NCBI GenBank assembly: GCA_902803365.1
Contig: CADCPU010000139.1
Location: 1-6,503 of the forward strand
Direction of reading: 5' to 3'
Source of the DNA: Oscillospiraceae bacterium
GTDB taxonomy: Bacteria > Bacillota_A > Clostridia > Saccharofermentanales > Saccharofermentanaceae
Length of the DNA stretch: 6,503 nucleotides
How positions within the stretch are numbered: the first letter of the stretch is position 1; each line of letters begins with the position of its first letter. The translations under genes and the position numbers were made by a program. Under the pieces are notes generated by a model. That model saw nothing but the letters and a program-made list of their open reading frames with translations. It made no database searches and was not told where the DNA came from. Shown here in pieces: positions 6,152 through 6,503 of the stretch.

Positions 6152-6503
6152 AATATCTATCTGTAGTATTACTTCCGTTCTTGCTGATATCATGTGGAAA
6201 AAAGGATCCTGTTACAGAGGAGGATCCGACCAGAACGGATGGTACGGCATACAGGGCTTATGTTGTCGGATTTGATTCGCAGATTGATTCTGTTTTTGAG
6301 TACAACGGAGAGATAATGGTCTTGGGACACTATCTTCCTGATGATAATGGATATAAAACAGGCTTTTGCATTAACACCATTGATAAAGATCTTAAGATAA
6401 CCAAAACAACAGATCTCAGTGAGGATGTGAAAACTGTTGATGATGTTATCTTATACAAAGATATGCTTCTTCTCGGACAGGATGGGTATGTTTTTGAGAT
6501 CGA
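6133..6503 (+). CDS. Second lipoprotein, 3'-truncated by window edge; possible beta-propeller
   Basis: An open frame of 123 codons runs from the ATG at 6133 to the window end. AGGTGA (6121-6126) lies six bases upstream. The start falls inside the preceding gene, giving a 19-base overlap. The product starts MENRILKYLSVVLLPFLLIS and has cysteine 21 in lipobox LISC, so it should be exported and lipidated. After a charged linker (about 22-38), the sequence falls into strand-rich segments: a YVVGFDSQIDSVFEYNGEIMVLG stretch near 42-66, CINTIDKDLKI near 80-90, and an ILYKDMLLLGQDGYVFEI stretch near 107-123. This rhythm of short strands (question-like 'YNGEIMVLG', 'YKDMLLLG') is typical of beta-propeller blades, but only one or two blades are visible. 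The overlap and shared lipoprotein type suggest co-expression with the upstream lipoprotein. Confidence 0.8.
   Translation, partial: MENRILKYLSVVLLPFLLISCGKKDPVTEEDPTRTDGTAYRAYVVGFDSQIDSVFEYNGEIMVLGHYLPDDNGYKTGFCINTIDKDLKITKTTDLSEDVKTVDDVILYKDMLLLGQDGYVFEI

Overview
The window looks like a piece of a Bacillota (Clostridia-type) chromosome. The grounds are AGGTGA/AGGAGGTGA ribosome binding sites, Gram-positive style signal peptides and lipoboxes, and a bacterial-type carB beside an AT-rich accessory cluster. No genus can be assigned from the sequence alone.

Layout. (1) 2-2752: the 3' six-sevenths of carB, the large subunit of carbamoyl phosphate synthase; its start lies outside the window. 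It is followed by an intrinsic terminator (2776-2818). (2) 2819-3412: about 600 bases with no convincing gene but much structure. There are three 36-nt palindromic units with identical TCCATACA/TGTATGGA arms and identical arm spacing. They are followed directly by a long concentric inverted repeat (about 3004-3125). The last 200 bases are AT-rich and carry a probable operator/promoter with TGTGTCA/TGACACA boxes. (3) 3422-6503: five tightly packed plus-strand genes that look like one operon and run off the right edge. They encode a membrane-tethered XRE-type regulator, two small secreted proteins, a 397-residue lipoprotein, and the start of a second lipoprotein that may be a beta-propeller.

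How the genes may fit together. The first product of the cluster has a cytoplasmic DNA-binding domain, a predicted coiled coil and one membrane span with a short outside tail. Every later product has an export signal. The simplest reading is a locus that makes surface or secreted proteins under control of a membrane-anchored one-component regulator. Function, substrate and signal cannot be named from the sequence. Base composition drops sharply from carB (31 of 60 G+C in a sampled line) to the secreted genes (16 of 60), then partly recovers in the lipoprotein gene (25 of 60). This fits an accessory or acquired cluster beside a housekeeping gene.

The least explained signal is the palindromic array plus nested inverted repeat between carB and the regulator.
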